From Paenimyroides ummariense (GTDB lineage Bacteria; Bacteroidota; Bacteroidia; Flavobacteriales; Flavobacteriaceae): 55,626 bases of DNA. Location of the stretch: positions 1 to 55,626 of the forward strand of contig NZ_FOVI01000019.1 in NCBI RefSeq assembly GCF_900115115.1, written 5' to 3'. This document shows positions 43,141-51,347 of this stretch, piece by piece. The translations under genes were made by a program, and so were the position numbers. A model generated the notes under the pieces. It was not told the DNA's origin. It saw only the letters and a program-made list of their open reading frames with translations, and made no database searches. How positions within the stretch are numbered: position 1 is the stretch's first letter; each line of letters starts with the position of its first letter.

Positions 43141-44490
43141 TTAAACAAAAGCCGAAAATCCGGTAATGCTTCTACCTACAATTAATGAATTAATTTCTTT
43201 AGTGCCTTCGTACGAATAAATTGCTTCGGCATCGGCAAGGAATCGAGCCACATTATATTCCAATAAAATACCGTTTCCGCCCATAACTTCACGAGCCCTC
43301 GATACAATATCTCGAGTTCGCAACGTACAGAAAACCTTTGCTAACGATGCGTGTTCGTCTTTTAACTTGCCTTGATCTTGCAATTCAGACAAACGAAAAA
43401 CCATTGTTTGCATGGCGGTTAAATTAGAAAGCATTTCTACCAAATGATTTTGAATTAACTGAAAAGCCGCAATTGGTTTGCCAAACTGTTCGCGCTGTGT
43501 GGTGTAAGCCAAGGCATTTTCGTAAGCTCCGCGGGCACAACCAACCGCCATCCATGCAACTCCGGCACGTGTAGCTTGTAAAACTTTAGCAGTATCTTTA
43601 AAAGAATTGGCGTTGGGTAAGCGGTTTTCTTCTTGAATAATACAATTTTTCATAGTAATTAAGCCGTTTTGAACAATACGCAACGCCATTTTATCTTTGA
43701 TTTTTTCAACTGAAAAACCTTCCGTAGTTGTTTCAACAATAAATCCTTTTACCTGATTATCGGCAACATCGCGTGCCCAAATTACCACAATATCGGCAAA
43801 GGTCGCATTGCCAATCCATTTTTTTTGTCCGTTCAACACCCAGCCGTTTTCGGTTTTTTCGCAGGTAGTCGTTAATCCACCGGCAGCACCAGATCCTACT
43901 TCGGGTTCGGTTAATCCAAATGCACCAATTTTTTTGAATTGTTGCAATGGTGGCAGCCATTTTTGTCTTTGTTCTTCAGATCCGCAGGTGTAAATACTGC
44001 CCATGCACAAACCACCTTGAACTCCGAAAAATGTTGCAATAGAAGCATCAACCCGAGCCAGTTCGCAAGCAATGATTCCTTCTAATAAAGACGATTTTCC
44101 TGCACAGCCGTAACCTTCAAAGCTTAATCCGGCAATATTTAGTTCGGATAATTTTGGAATAATTTCTTTAGGAAATTCATCATGCAACCAATATTCGTTT
44201 ACAATTGGGGCAATTTCTTTTTCCATGAAACCGCGAACTTTTAATTGCAAGGCTCGATCATCGGCAGAAAGTTTATCGCCAATATTATAAAAATCGGCAT
44301 CGATTGGTGGAACTTCATGTTTTTTATTGGCGTTGTTCAGCAAATGAACAATTCCTTTTAATTGATCGTCGTTTAAAGAACCTACAGATTCCATCAATTT
44401 CTTTAGATCAACCTTTTCGTTTAATTTCTGCAACGCATCAAAATCAACCGATTTAATTAACTCTATGGTTTTCTTAATTTTATCTAGCAT
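43141..44490 (-). CDS. Acyl-CoA dehydrogenase (glutaryl-CoA dehydrogenase-like)
   Basis: A 449-aa FAD enzyme. An unusual N-terminal extension of ~65 residues (ELIKSVDFDALQKLNEKVD) precedes the helical domain. FAD and substrate motifs are FGLTEPEVGSGAAG (~residues 195-208), NGQKKWIGNATFAD, the helix GCARGAYENALAYTTQREQFGKP, VMGGNGILLEYNVARF and the end YEGTKEINSLIVGRSITG, where the Glu of YEGT is the catalytic base. The pattern is closest to the glutaryl-CoA dehydrogenase-like branch. The exact acyl chain cannot be fixed. It is alone, with a terminator-like hairpin upstream that belongs to pepE. Confidence 0.92.
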   Translation of the reverse strand: MLDKIKKTIELIKSVDFDALQKLNEKVDLKKLMESVGSLNDDQLKGIVHLLNNANKKHEVPPIDADFYNIGDKLSADDRALQLKVRGFMEKEIAPIVNEYWLHDEFPKEIIPKLSELNIAGLSFEGYGCAGKSSLLEGIIACELARVDASIATFFGVQGGLCMGSIYTCGSEEQRQKWLPPLQQFKKIGAFGLTEPEVGSGAAGGLTTTCEKTENGWVLNGQKKWIGNATFADIVVIWARDVADNQVKGFIVETTTEGFSVEKIKDKMALRIVQNGLITMKNCIIQEENRLPNANSFKDTAKVLQATRAGVAWMAVGCARGAYENALAYTTQREQFGKPIAAFQLIQNHLVEMLSNLTAMQTMVFRLSELQDQGKLKDEHASLAKVFCTLRTRDIVSRAREVMGGNGILLEYNVARFLADAEAIYSYEGTKEINSLIVGRSITGFSAFV

Positions 44491-44523
44491 GATTTTTTCT
44501 TTTCAAGATACAAAAAGAAATAA

Positions 44524-44550
44524 AAAAACGATCGGTTTAAGATCGTTTTT
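44524..44550 (-). terminator. Terminator of pepE
   Basis: AAAACGATC and GATCGTTTT arms around GGTTTAA (minus strand: TTAAACC), directly abutting the pepE stop and ending in T on the minus strand. Confidence 0.75.
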
Positions 44551-45256
44551 ATGATAAGTTTGATAAATCGGTTTCGGTTTCCAATTCAATCGGTGATTGA
44601 TTCTGACGGAACAATCTCGCAGTTAGAGATCCTTTCAATGTAATTTTCGATCCATGAACTTCAAGCCAACTTCCTTCGCGAAGTCCTAAAACCGGCTGCG
44701 AATTAAAACAATGAAATTCGTTAATACGGGTTTCGCGGGTTTCGCCCATGTGCGTTGAACCTTCTATAGGATCTAAATAATGCGGGTTAATGTTAAACGG
44801 AACCATTCCCAAAGTTTGAAAACTCGGCGGATACACAATGGGCATATCGTTGGTGGTTTCCATAGTTAAACCGGTAATGTTGCTGCCTGCCGAACACCCT
44901 AAATAAGGTGCACCGTTTTGTAACACTTCTTTTAGCGGAAGCATTACGTTGTGCCAGTACAATTGCTTAACCAATAAAAAGGTATTACCGCCGCCGGTGA
45001 AAATTCCTTCGGCTTTTTCAATAGCTTCTACAGGATTTTCAAACGTGTGCAAACCCACTATTTTTTTATCAATTTGTGCAAAAGCTTCGGCAACTTTCGC
45101 AGTGTAATCATCATGCGATATTCCGCCTGGTCTGGCATACGGAATAAACAAAATGGTGGTTGCGTTTTTAAAATGATCTTTTAAAACGGGCATTAAATAT
45201 TCTAAATATCCTAAACCGTAAATAGTTGAGGTGCTTGCTATGATTAAATTCTTCAT
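44549..45256 (-). CDS. pepE: Dipeptidase E (alpha-aspartyl dipeptidase)
   Basis: A 235-aa serine peptidase of family S51 that cleaves dipeptides with N-terminal aspartate in the cytoplasm. Motifs are IFTGGGNTFLLVKQLY (~residues 85-100), GCSAGSNITG (~120, nucleophile Ser in GxSAG) and INPHYLDPI with the catalytic His (~158). Length agrees with E. coli PepE (229 aa). Monocistronic. Confidence 0.94.
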   Translation of the reverse strand: MKNLIIASTSTIYGLGYLEYLMPVLKDHFKNATTILFIPYARPGGISHDDYTAKVAEAFAQIDKKIVGLHTFENPVEAIEKAEGIFTGGGNTFLLVKQLYWHNVMLPLKEVLQNGAPYLGCSAGSNITGLTMETTNDMPIVYPPSFQTLGMVPFNINPHYLDPIEGSTHMGETRETRINEFHCFNSQPVLGLREGSWLEVHGSKITLKGSLTARLFRQNQSPIELETETDLSNLS

Positions 45257-45334
45257 GAGTTATAATAAACAACAAACTTATTTATTTAACATTTGTTTGC
45301 CAAAACGTTGGTTATGTTTTAACATTTTTGCTGA

Positions 45335-45342
45335 TACTTTTG
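45335..45342 (+). promoter_or_regulatory. -7 element of the gene at 45364
   Basis: TACTTTTG fits TAnnTTTG, 21 bases before the ATG. Confidence 0.5.
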
Positions 45343-45363
45343 TTGAAATCCAAATAAACACTT

Positions 45364-46059
45364 ATGAAATATTTTTATTTTTTGGTATTTCTTGTGTCGA
45401 TAACTTCATTTGCGCAAGAAAGAAACGAACATAAAATGCGATTGATGATTACCGATGTTAGCATTTTCCCTCTAAAAGTAATCAATGTTACAACAAAAGA
45501 GGTGGTATCAACGGATGCCGGCGGTTATTTTACAATAAATGTACAACCAAACGATGAATTGGCGTTGATTGAAAACGAGTTTTATCAATTGAAATATTTT
45601 ATGAAGAAAGAAGATCTTCAAAACACTGTAATTCGTATCTATCCCGAACCATTGACCGAAGTTTTAAGGGAAATTGAAGTGGAAAAAATCACATCGAAAT
45701 CATTGGGAATTGATGCGGCTGAAATTAATAAATACATCTACAAAAGAAATCCGAACCCGAATATGGATTTTAAGGCAATGTTTTTGTGGTTGTTAGGTAA
45801 AATGAAGAAAAACAAAGGAGAAGAGTTTGTTGAACGCCGACCAACCGATATGAACCCTTATGTGGCAGGTTTACCAAGAAGCGTTATGACGGATTATTTG
45901 AAAATTCCCGATGAATTGGTTGAAAAATTTTATTATTATTTGAATGATGATTATGTTATTGACCAATACATAAAAAGTGGCGACGAAGCTAAATGGCGCA
46001 TGCATTTATTAGATAAATCGTTTCAGTTTTTGGAACAGGAAAATATTCCGTTGCGTTAA
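45364..46059 (+). CDS. Exported carboxypeptidase-regulatory-like domain protein 1
   Basis: A 231-aa protein with signal MKYFYFLVFLVSITSFAQ. Residues ~25-95 are a beta-sandwich like the TonB-receptor N-terminal domain (VINVTTKEVVSTDAGGYFTI, ELALIENEFYQLKYF), then EPLTEVLREIEVEK and a helical C-terminal part (YVAGLPRSVMTDYLKIPDEL). The next gene has the same layout. No barrel follows, so it is not a receptor. It stands in front of a second related gene, tatA and PAP2, an order I recall from other Flavobacteriaceae. Role unknown. Confidence 0.78.
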   Translation: MKYFYFLVFLVSITSFAQERNEHKMRLMITDVSIFPLKVINVTTKEVVSTDAGGYFTINVQPNDELALIENEFYQLKYFMKKEDLQNTVIRIYPEPLTEVLREIEVEKITSKSLGIDAAEINKYIYKRNPNPNMDFKAMFLWLLGKMKKNKGEEFVERRPTDMNPYVAGLPRSVMTDYLKIPDELVEKFYYYLNDDYVIDQYIKSGDEAKWRMHLLDKSFQFLEQENIPLR

Positions 46060-46097
46060 ATAAGTGATAATACGTTTTGTGCTGATAAAAGAATGAA

Positions 46098-46105
46098 TAG
46101 TTTTG
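46098..46105 (+). promoter_or_regulatory. -7 element of the gene at 46110
   Basis: TAGTTTTG fits TAnnTTTG, with only four bases between it and the ATG at 46110. A transcript from here would be leaderless or nearly so. Confidence 0.4.
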
Positions 46106-46109
46106 TAAA

Positions 46110-46838
46110 ATGAATAAAATTACTACCGGTATATTATTGTTGTTTTTTGTACTGCTTGGAACTTTAAATGGTTTTGCGCAGAAAAAAAACATATTGGGAA
46201 AGGTCGTGGCAAAAACGCGCGACTTAGAAGGTATCTATATAAAAAACATCAATTTAAAAACATCAGCAATTACAGAAAAAGGCGGTTATTTTTCTATTGA
46301 GGCAAACCCCAACGATACGCTTATACTTTCGGCGGTACACTTAATTGGTCGTGAAAAAGTGTTGTCGTATGCCGATATGAACAAATCGTTGGTTTTTATT
46401 CCAATGGAATACGCTGAAAATATACTGGAAGAAATTGTGATTGATCGCCGTGTTACAACAGAAACTTTAGGCTTGGGCGGTGCACGTAAACTAACACCAA
46501 CACAACGCCGACTTCATAGAGCAACATCATCTAACGGAGGAATTATTCCTGTTGATGCAATTGTAAACGCAATTACTGGCAGAACAAAAATGCTTAAAAA
46601 GGCGGTTGAATTAGAACAGGAATATTTGTTCGCGCAAAAACTTTTAGATAAATTCCCATTGGAATTTTACACACACCGTTTAAATATTCCGGAACAATAT
46701 TACATGGCGTTCGGCTACTTTTTGGCACAAGACGCAATCATTGTAACATCGTATCAAACGGTAGATATTACGCAGCTTAATTTAATGTACACAGAAAAGT
46801 CAACAGAATTTTTAGAAATTCTAAAGGTTTTAAAATAA
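46110..46838 (+). CDS. Exported carboxypeptidase-regulatory-like domain protein 2
   Basis: A 242-aa protein with signal MNKITTGILLLFFVLLGTLNGFAQ. The beta domain ILGKVVAKTRDLEGIYIKNIN, ITEKGGYFSIEANPNDTLIL is followed by ENILEEIVIDRRVTTETLGLGGARKLTP, which aligns with the IEVEKITSKSLGIDAAEINK stretch of the preceding protein. A helical C-terminal half follows. The two genes are 50 bases apart and are probably diverged duplicates. Function unknown. Confidence 0.8.
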   Translation: MNKITTGILLLFFVLLGTLNGFAQKKNILGKVVAKTRDLEGIYIKNINLKTSAITEKGGYFSIEANPNDTLILSAVHLIGREKVLSYADMNKSLVFIPMEYAENILEEIVIDRRVTTETLGLGGARKLTPTQRRLHRATSSNGGIIPVDAIVNAITGRTKMLKKAVELEQEYLFAQKLLDKFPLEFYTHRLNIPEQYYMAFGYFLAQDAIIVTSYQTVDITQLNLMYTEKSTEFLEILKVLK

Positions 46839-46849
46839 TAGTTTTACGT

Positions 46850-46857
46850 AACTTTGT
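46850..46857 (+). promoter_or_regulatory. -7 element of tatA
   Basis: TAACTTTG, 15 bases before the tatA ATG. Confidence 0.5.
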
Positions 46858-46872
46858 AACAAAATAATCAAA

Positions 46873-47265
46873 ATGTATTTAAATCTATATATAAGTCCGC
46901 TTATTTTAGGCATTGGTGGTGGCGAAATGGTACTGATTATAGGCGTTATTTTAATGCTTTTCGGTTCAGATAAAATTCCAGAAATGGCTCGCGGTTTGGC
47001 AAGAGTAATCAATCAGGTTAAAAGTGCATCGAACGAATTAAAGTCCGAAATCACTAAAAGCGTCGATGAAACCGGTGTGATCAACGATATTAAAGAAGCC
47101 GTAAATGTAGAGGATATTAAAAAGCGAATTGGTATCGATGATATTAAAAAATCGGTGAATTTAGACATAGATCAGTACAATCCTTTAAACGATGTGCAAC
47201 AAGAGATCGACAAAGCCAAAGAAGATATTGAAACAATGACAGGACCTATTAAGCGCCAAAGATAA
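46873..47265 (+). CDS. tatA: Twin-arginine translocase subunit TatA/TatE family
   Basis: A 130-aa protein with one N-terminal membrane helix (GGGEMVLIIGVILMLFGSDKIPE) and the amphipathic helix MARGLARVINQVKSASNELK, the TatA/B hallmark of the Sec-independent pathway for folded proteins. The FG hinge before the amphipathic helix is present. The C-terminal ~80 residues are a charged, repetitive tail (DIKEAVNVEDIKKRIGIDDIKKSVN in parts), longer than in E. coli TatA and closer in size to TatB. Its stop overlaps the PAP2 start (TAATG). Confidence 0.9.
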   Translation: MYLNLYISPLILGIGGGEMVLIIGVILMLFGSDKIPEMARGLARVINQVKSASNELKSEITKSVDETGVINDIKEAVNVEDIKKRIGIDDIKKSVNLDIDQYNPLNDVQQEIDKAKEDIETMTGPIKRQR

Positions 47266-47855
47266 TGTTCGAAAATCTTATTGAAAAAGATCAGCAACTT
47301 TTGATCTACTTAAATAATTTAGGAACCGATTTTTTGGATCCTATTTTTATGTACATTACCCACCAAATTAACTGGTGGCCGTTTTTTTTAATCCTTATTT
47401 TCCTACTGCTAAAAAAGATTTCGCTAAAACAATTCGGGCTATTAGTATTGATACTAACCGTTTTCTTTGTTTTTACCGATCAAATGACCAATCTTGTAAA
47501 ATACAGCGTTGACAGATTGCGTCCGGTGAACGATCCTTTGATAGAACCTTATTTACGTGTTTTGAGGAAAGCCGGCAGCCCGAGTTTCTTTTCTGGACAT
47601 GCATCAAATTCAAGCGGTTCTATATTAATCATCTTTTTAATTATGAAAAGATATTACAAATACGCCTGGCTTATTTTCTTTTTCCCATTGATATTTGCCT
47701 ACACACGTATTTATTTGGCATTGCATTATCCGTTAGATATTTTATGCGGATACATTTTCGGACTTTCCTCAGGATTTTTATTCTATTTTATCTTTAGATA
47801 TTTTAACAATAAATACAGATTAACTGATAAACAACAAAAAAACGCTTTCGAATAG
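47265..47855 (+). CDS. PAP2-family membrane phosphatase
   Basis: A 196-aa membrane phosphatase. Hydrophobic segments alternate with the three PAP2 motifs: KYSVDRLRP (~residue 75), SFFSGHAS (~107, catalytic His) and YTRIYLALHYPLDI (~145, second catalytic His and Asp). Likely substrates are phosphatidate, undecaprenyl diphosphate or lipid A phosphates; sequence does not decide. Translation is coupled to tatA by a one-base overlap. Confidence 0.92.
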   Translation: MFENLIEKDQQLLIYLNNLGTDFLDPIFMYITHQINWWPFFLILIFLLLKKISLKQFGLLVLILTVFFVFTDQMTNLVKYSVDRLRPVNDPLIEPYLRVLRKAGSPSFFSGHASNSSGSILIIFLIMKRYYKYAWLIFFFPLIFAYTRIYLALHYPLDILCGYIFGLSSGFLFYFIFRYFNNKYRLTDKQQKNAFE

Positions 47856-47870
47856 AAAGCGTTTTTGTTT
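47836..47870. terminator. Bidirectional terminator
   Basis: AAAAACGCTTTC and GAAAGCGTTTTT arms around GAATA between the convergent PAP2 and O-methyltransferase genes. Confidence 0.88.
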
Positions 47871-48512
47871 TTATAAAATCCTACTAACAGTTAAACCGTC
47901 ACGTATTGGCAGTAAAACCGTTTCAACCCGTGAATCTTCGTTTACAATTTTGTTGTATTCTAAAAGTATCGGTGTTGATTTATCGTTTCTCTGAACTTCT
48001 TCTAAAACCTTTCCGCTCCATAAAACATTGTCCGATAAAATAATTCCGCCTTTATTCATCATAGGTACAATTAAATTCCAATAATTAATATAGTTTTCCT
48101 TATCGGCATCAATAAAAACCAAATCGAATTTTTTATTCAGAGTAGGAATAATATCCAAAGCATTACCAACATGCTGAATAATCTGATCTTTAAATGTTGA
48201 CTTACTGAAATATTTCTGTTGAATATCTTCCAATTCTTCATTTATATCAATTGTATCAATAGTACCATCGCTTTTCAATCCTTCAGCCAAACATAAAGTA
48301 GCGTAACCGGTGTATGTTCCTAATTCTAAAATATGTTTGGGGTTCAGTATTTTTGAAAGCATACTTAAAACACGTCCTTGAAAATGACCGCTTAACATGC
48401 GTGGTTGCAATATTTTTTGATACGTTTCTTTATTTAACTGCTGTAAAAGCTCGGGTTCGGCTGCCGAATGTTTTTCTATATAATTCTCTAATTTTTCTGA
48501 AATAAAATGCAT
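47871..48512 (-). CDS. SAM-dependent O-methyltransferase (caffeoyl-CoA type)
   Basis: A 213-aa class I methyltransferase. Motif I is ILELGTYTGYATLCLAEGL (~residues 61-79), motif II IDTIDINEEL and the metal-binding/acid motif LVFIDADKENYINYW (~130), then IILSDNVLWSGKV (~156). This is the cation-dependent O-methyltransferase pattern (MdmC/CCoAOMT-like), which usually acts on catechols. The bacterial substrate is unknown. Monocistronic. Confidence 0.92.
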   Translation of the reverse strand: MHFISEKLENYIEKHSAAEPELLQQLNKETYQKILQPRMLSGHFQGRVLSMLSKILNPKHILELGTYTGYATLCLAEGLKSDGTIDTIDINEELEDIQQKYFSKSTFKDQIIQHVGNALDIIPTLNKKFDLVFIDADKENYINYWNLIVPMMNKGGIILSDNVLWSGKVLEEVQRNDKSTPILLEYNKIVNEDSRVETVLLPIRDGLTVSRIL

Positions 48513-48685
48513 AAACTTTTATTTTTAGGTAAAGATAACTAACAATTTTATAAATAGTTCAACCTTTTGTATTTAGTGATTTATTAATGTTAATTTGTAA
48601 AATGTTAAAGTTCAAACAATTAATTGTTATTTTTTATCGTTGTTAAGTAAAAATACTATATTTAAAAACTATTTAATAATAAAAC

Positions 48686-48865
48686 ATGAACACTAATTTA
48701 AAAAATGCCATTGTTGGGATTGGATTTTTAAGCTGCGCAATGGTTTTAACGGCAATTGTATCTTTAGGGACAATAAATAGCAATCAGGATGCTGATTTAC
48801 TTGCTAAAGCAAAAATTACAAAATCGGTAACAGCAACTTCAACTGAAATTCAAAATATAAAATAG
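48686..48865 (+). CDS. Small membrane-anchored peptide
   Basis: A 59-codon frame from ATG 48686 to TAG 48863-48865. The product begins MNTNLKNAIVGIGFLSCAMV and has one hydrophobic segment (~residues 8-30), then a polar tail (NQDADLLAKAKITKSVTATS). It could be a signal-anchored small protein. It lies 25 bases before rlmN, on the same strand. Frame length and composition support coding, but no homology is known to me. Confidence 0.5.
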   Translation: MNTNLKNAIVGIGFLSCAMVLTAIVSLGTINSNQDADLLAKAKITKSVTATSTEIQNIK

Positions 48866-48878
48866 CTGTTTTTTGTTG

Positions 48879-48886
48879 TAACTTTG
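48879..48886 (+). promoter_or_regulatory. -7 element of rlmN
   Basis: TAACTTTG, four bases before the rlmN ATG (48891), which implies a leaderless transcript if used. Confidence 0.5.
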
Positions 48887-48890
48887 CAGC

Positions 48891-49931
48891 ATGAATACAG
48901 TTAAAAAAGACATACGCAGTTTAACCAAAGAGCAAATACGTGACTTTTTTGTGGCGCAGGGCGATAAAGCTTTTCGCGGCAATCAGGTGTACGAATGGTT
49001 GTGGAGCAAGGGCGCGCATAGTTTTGACGATATGACAAACGTATCAAAAGAAACACGTGTTTTGTTGGAACAGCACTTTGTAATAAACCACATTCAGGTA
49101 GATACCATGCAGCACAGCAACGACGGTACTATAAAAAATGCGGTGCGTTTACATGATGGTTTAATTGTAGAATCTGTTTTAATTCCTACCGAAAAACGCA
49201 CAACAGCCTGCGTATCAAGTCAGGTTGGGTGCAGTTTAGACTGTAATTTCTGTGCAACGGCGCGTTTAAAACGCATGCGTAATTTGGGTCCTGATGAAAT
49301 TTACGATCAGGTAGTAGCGATCGATCAGGAAAGCCGATTGTACCACAACCGCCCGCTATCAAACATTGTATTTATGGGAATGGGCGAACCGTTGATGAAC
49401 TACCCGAATGTAATGAAAGCGATCGAAAAAATCACTTCAAACGAAGGTTTGGGAATGTCGCCAAAACGTATTACTGTATCAACATCGGGCGTTTCAAAAA
49501 TGATTAAAAAAATGGCAGACGATGAGGTGAAATTCAAGCTGGCTGTATCATTGCATTCGGCAATCGAAGAAACCCGAAACAAAATCATGCCGTTTACCAA
49601 AAGTTTTCCGTTGCCCGAACTGCGCGAAGCGTTAGAATATTGGTACCGCAAAACCAAAAGCAAAATTACTTACGAATATGTGGTTTGGAAAGGTATTAAC
49701 GACGATAAAAAAGCCATTGATGCGTTGGTGAAATTCTGCAAATACGTACCTTGTAAAGTAAACATCATTGAATACAACCCAATTGATGATGGCGAGTTTC
49801 AACAAGCCGATCCAACGGTTATCGATGCGTACATCACCGCCTTAAACAATGCCGGTATTGTAGCAAAAGTACGCCGATCGCGCGGAAAAGACATTGATGC
49901 TGCCTGCGGACAATTGGCTAATAAATCATAA
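48891..49931 (+). CDS. rlmN: 23S rRNA (adenine2503-C2)-methyltransferase
   Basis: A 346-aa radical-SAM enzyme that methylates A2503 of 23S rRNA and A37 of some tRNAs. It has an N-terminal FRGNQVYEWLWSKGA segment, the cluster motif GCSLDCNFCATA (CxxxCxxC, ~residues 110-121), FMGMGEPLMNYPNV (~163), the ITVSTSGVSKMIKKM helix and the late catalytic Cys in DAACGQLA (~340). TACVSSQVGC supplies the other conserved Cys. Length is standard. Start is supported by the family N-terminus MxxVKKDIRSL. Confidence 0.96.
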   Translation: MNTVKKDIRSLTKEQIRDFFVAQGDKAFRGNQVYEWLWSKGAHSFDDMTNVSKETRVLLEQHFVINHIQVDTMQHSNDGTIKNAVRLHDGLIVESVLIPTEKRTTACVSSQVGCSLDCNFCATARLKRMRNLGPDEIYDQVVAIDQESRLYHNRPLSNIVFMGMGEPLMNYPNVMKAIEKITSNEGLGMSPKRITVSTSGVSKMIKKMADDEVKFKLAVSLHSAIEETRNKIMPFTKSFPLPELREALEYWYRKTKSKITYEYVVWKGINDDKKAIDALVKFCKYVPCKVNIIEYNPIDDGEFQQADPTVIDAYITALNNAGIVAKVRRSRGKDIDAACGQLANKS

Positions 49932-49933
49932 AA

Positions 49934-49969
49934 ACAACCTGCAAGGTATCACATTTTGCAGGTTTTTTA
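49934..49969 (+). terminator. Terminator of rlmN
   Basis: AACCTGCAA and TTGCAGGTT arms around an 11-base loop, followed by six T. Confidence 0.82.
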
Positions 49970-49977
49970 TTTGAAGC

Positions 49978-50075
49978 TTTTCCGGCTTTCCGCTATATCT
50001 TTCTTGTTGCCCGAGCGGAGTCGAGGGCAACAAGAAAGGATACCGCTGCAATCCGGGCTATGAATTCCGAAGTTT
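49978..50075. repeat. Long-stem palindromic repeat
   Basis: A perfect 14-bp inverted repeat, CTTTCTTGTTGCCC (49999-50012) and GGGCAACAAGAAAG (50025-50038), with a 12-base loop. It is flanked by TTTCCGCTATAT on the left and GGATACCGCTGC, AATCCGGGCTA on the right. The flanks are the kind found beside common intergenic repeats in Flavobacteriaceae. No coding sequence. Confidence 0.65.
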
Positions 50076-50101
50076 TTAGTATATTGGTTGAAAATTAAAA
50101 T

Positions 50102-50725
50102 ATGTTTCAATATATAAGAACTATTCTTTTCCTACTTGTATTTCTTACTATATCAAAGTTTGATGTTTATGGTCAGACTTATAATGAATACGAAATATAT
50201 TCAACCATCATCAATGATAAAGAAATTAATTGGACGAATAAAAATACAATTCTTGTTATTAGAAATGTAAAATTGAATGATGATTCAAGAGAGTTTCTAG
50301 AAGAATTAGATTCTGATCCAAATATGGTGCTTCCCTTTTCTTATTTTGATGATGAATCTCAAAAGAAGTATTTAACAGATCAAAATTATCAAGATGCTCT
50401 TTTAGGTTTGCTAAAAACTTCTACTCAAAAAATCAAAATAAAACCTTTTGTTGATTCAACATTTAACCTTAAACCAATAAACAAAAGAAAATTCAATTCT
50501 TTCTTTAAACGTGATATTGATAAGGGTTGGGGTCAAATAGATAAAAAATATCAATCAAATTGGGTAGTCGAATTTTCTAAAGTAAGCTTTTCAGGAAATT
50601 ATGCAGCCGTATATTACGGTTATCACTGCGGAGGTTTGTGTGGTTCTGGACAATTATTAGTTTTAGAAAAGAAAGAATCTGCAAAGTGGGTAGTCATTTC
50701 TAAAATCAATCTATGGATGAGTTAA
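50102..50725 (+). CDS. Exported protein with HCGGLCG motif
   Basis: A 207-aa protein with signal MFQYIRTILFLLVFLTISKFDVYGQ. The N-terminal region has EIYSTIINDKEINWTNKNTI. The C-terminal part ends YYGYHCGGLCGSGQLLVLEKK, KWVVISKINLWMS, a pattern I recall from several Bacteroidota proteins of unknown function. The two Cys in HCGGLCG could be redox-active or bind metal. No partner gene is adjacent. Confidence 0.7.
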   Translation: MFQYIRTILFLLVFLTISKFDVYGQTYNEYEIYSTIINDKEINWTNKNTILVIRNVKLNDDSREFLEELDSDPNMVLPFSYFDDESQKKYLTDQNYQDALLGLLKTSTQKIKIKPFVDSTFNLKPINKRKFNSFFKRDIDKGWGQIDKKYQSNWVVEFSKVSFSGNYAAVYYGYHCGGLCGSGQLLVLEKKESAKWVVISKINLWMS

Positions 50726-50813
50726 TCATTCAAAAAAATATTTCAAAAAAAACAATCTCTTTACAACCTTTTCCGTTTCTTTTGCGTCTATGTAATAAAG
50801 AGGCCAAAAACAA

Positions 50814-51347
50814 TTGAATTCAAAAACACCTTTTTCTGAGTCTGAACTAATAAATCAGGTACAAAACAACAACCGCGTGGCACAAAAACAACTGTTCGAT
50901 CAGTTTTCGCCAACCATGTTAAGTACCTGCAGGCAGTATATAAAAGATCTTCACAATGCCGAAGATGTAATGCTGTGCGCCTTTATGAAAGTGTTTCAAA
51001 ACATTAATCAGTACCGGAACGATGGTAGTTTTGAAGGTTGGATCCGCAAGATTATGATTCGCGAAAGCTTGTCGTTTCTTCGATCAAAAAAAGAATTCGA
51101 TTTTATAGAAGATGCCAATCAGTCGATTTTAAGTGTGGTTTCAGATCAATACGAAACATCGAACGATTATCAAAAACTGATTGACGATTTGCCGAAAGGC
51201 TGCCGATATATTTTTGTATTGAGTGTGATTGAAGGATACAAACATCAGGAAATTGCCGAAATGCTGAATATTTCTGTCGGAACATCGAAATCGCAACTGG
51301 CTTATGCTAAAAAATTACTGAAACAACAAATTGAATTAATACGATAG
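50814..51347 (+). CDS. ECF-type RNA polymerase sigma factor
   Basis: A 177-aa sigma-70 family factor. Region 2 covers ~residues 25-90 (LFDQFSPTMLSTCRQYIKDLHNAEDVM and FMKVFQNINQYRNDGSFEGWI in parts) and region 4 ~125-175 (LPKGCRYIFVLSVIEGYKHQEIAEML). The start is TTG at 50814, with AAGAGG ten bases upstream as a possible ribosome site. The usual LQExF of region 2.2 is MLCAF here. It is followed immediately by a small membrane protein and two outer-membrane proteins, an arrangement expected for a sigma/anti-sigma system. Confidence 0.9.
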   Translation: MNSKTPFSESELINQVQNNNRVAQKQLFDQFSPTMLSTCRQYIKDLHNAEDVMLCAFMKVFQNINQYRNDGSFEGWIRKIMIRESLSFLRSKKEFDFIEDANQSILSVVSDQYETSNDYQKLIDDLPKGCRYIFVLSVIEGYKHQEIAEMLNISVGTSKSQLAYAKKLLKQQIELIR

